From the NCBI RefSeq assembly GCF_001949145.1, contig NW_019091360.1:3639816-3703815 (forward strand): 64,000 nt of DNA, read 5' to 3'. Source of the DNA: Acanthaster planci. Lineage: Eukaryota; Echinodermata; Asteroidea; Valvatida; Acanthasteridae. Made by a program: the position numbers and the translations under genes. Below the pieces are notes generated by a model. That model had not been told where the DNA came from. It saw nothing but the letters and a program-made list of their open reading frames with translations, and searched no databases. Below are positions 63,366-64,000 of the stretch, one piece after another (position 1 is the first letter of the stretch; every line of letters begins with the position of its first letter).

Positions 63366-64000
63366 GTCTGTGGACTTGCATTTTATCATACCATCTATAA
63401 ATAACAATACTCAGAAAAGATTTTTTTTATTCACTCTTTCCCAAAAACATTTCTGTGGCACATGTATTTAGTTGAGTTCATCACAAAGTCCCTGCAAGTC
63501 CATCGCAAGTCATCCAGTCTTAAGCCACATCACAAGCTGTTTCAAGTGAACTGTGGCAAAAACACTCATTTGTCAGTGTTTATCCTGTTACTCGAGACTG
63601 CTGTTGTGAAGGCAGTTGTTACTGAATTAGTAAAATGGACTAGTGGAAGGACTTGACAACAACACTTTTATGAAAATTTGTTTATTTGTACTTTTGTCAA
63701 GTTTGGCCTTTGTGCCAATGACATTCAGGAGCACAGCCCACCTTTTAACAGCTTAGAGATGCAGTAACTCATGGATAGCTAGCAATTATGTTTATAGGGA
63801 AGGCTTCATGCCATTTTAGACATGCAAATACTCAAGCAAAGATAAATGTTCAAAGTCTAGTTTTGTAAACTGGCTCCTAGTGCTTTGGTTTTTCTTATCA
63901 CCTCCCAGTCTGGTTGAAAATCAAATTAAATCAGCATGAACATATTAATTTATCCATCTATCCTAAACCTCTCAAATTTTATGCCTGTATTGTCATACAG
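63366..64000 (+). other. Intron 57 (at least 635 bp), ending at an acceptor
   Basis: The last bases, gtattgtcatacag, form an acceptor whose exon would begin just outside the window. An open frame at 63468-63656 starts with EFITKSLQV, which recalls an Ig first strand, but the rest is not Ig-like. Confidence 0.6.

Noticed and set aside
61712-61967. Long open frame leading into the exon 55 Ig
   Set aside because: It is made of intronic tandem repeats; the acceptor at 61966-61967 fits phase and homology.
63468-63656. Possible further Ig exon starting EFITKSLQV after an AG at 63466-63467
   Set aside because: Only nine residues look Ig-like; no Cys-Trp-Cys core and no donor before a stop.

Overview
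The window is an internal piece of one very large animal gene on the + strand, read here as 57 exons that join without a frame break. The first exon is open to the left edge. The last 15 bases are a splice acceptor whose exon lies outside the window. The joined exons cover 28,081 nt, about 9,360 residues, including one 25-N gap. Introns are AT-rich with GT..AG borders, and nearly all Ig modules are cut at phase 1. I see no second gene on either strand. The product is a titin/connectin-type sarcomeric giant: about 33 I-set Ig domains, one Fn3, one SH3, one tri-helix bundle of the MyBP-C M-domain type, and long Pro/Glu/Val/Lys- or Ser/Asp/Glu-rich stretches. The phase-1 Ig exons, intron lengths and DNA transposons fit an invertebrate. 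An echinoderm or another invertebrate deuterostome is my guess, but the sequence alone does not settle it.

Layout. Positions 1-2877 hold two big exons of repetitive acidic linker, each ending in an Ig; the first carries a Trp repeat of about 34 residues. Positions 4472-9731 hold a split Ig and a Ser/Glu-rich exon ending in an Ig. Positions 11856-16241 are a single 4.4-kb exon that is Ser/Asp/Glu-rich, with six degenerate repeats and one Ig. Positions 17900-25749 hold linker-Ig exons, three small linker exons, an SH3 exon and three more Ig domains. Positions 26295-36042 hold a run of five Igs, one Fn3 and a short linker. Positions 39667-42254 are a 2.6-kb exon of about ten acidic repeats.

Positions 42558-56826 contain six tandem copies of a four-exon module. 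Exons of exactly 77, 167 and 57 nt are followed by one long exon. Each module encodes two Ig domains, and in the first five a long acidic linker follows. Modules 3 and 5 are recent duplicates, introns included. Positions 57079-63365 hold Ig, Ig, Ig, tri-helix bundle, Ig, Ig, Ig, an order like the start of MyBP-C and twitchin-class proteins.

How it works together (inference from the family): Ig and Fn3 domains act as folded spacers and docking sites along the thin or thick filament. The acidic repeat regions act as extensible springs. SH3 and the tri-helix bundle are likely binding sites for proline-rich ligands and for myosin or actin. The introns hold two copies of one pogo-like non-autonomous transposon, a third related element, a piggyBac-like element, simple duplications, and two candidate unannotated exons (24707-24880 and 31072-31133).
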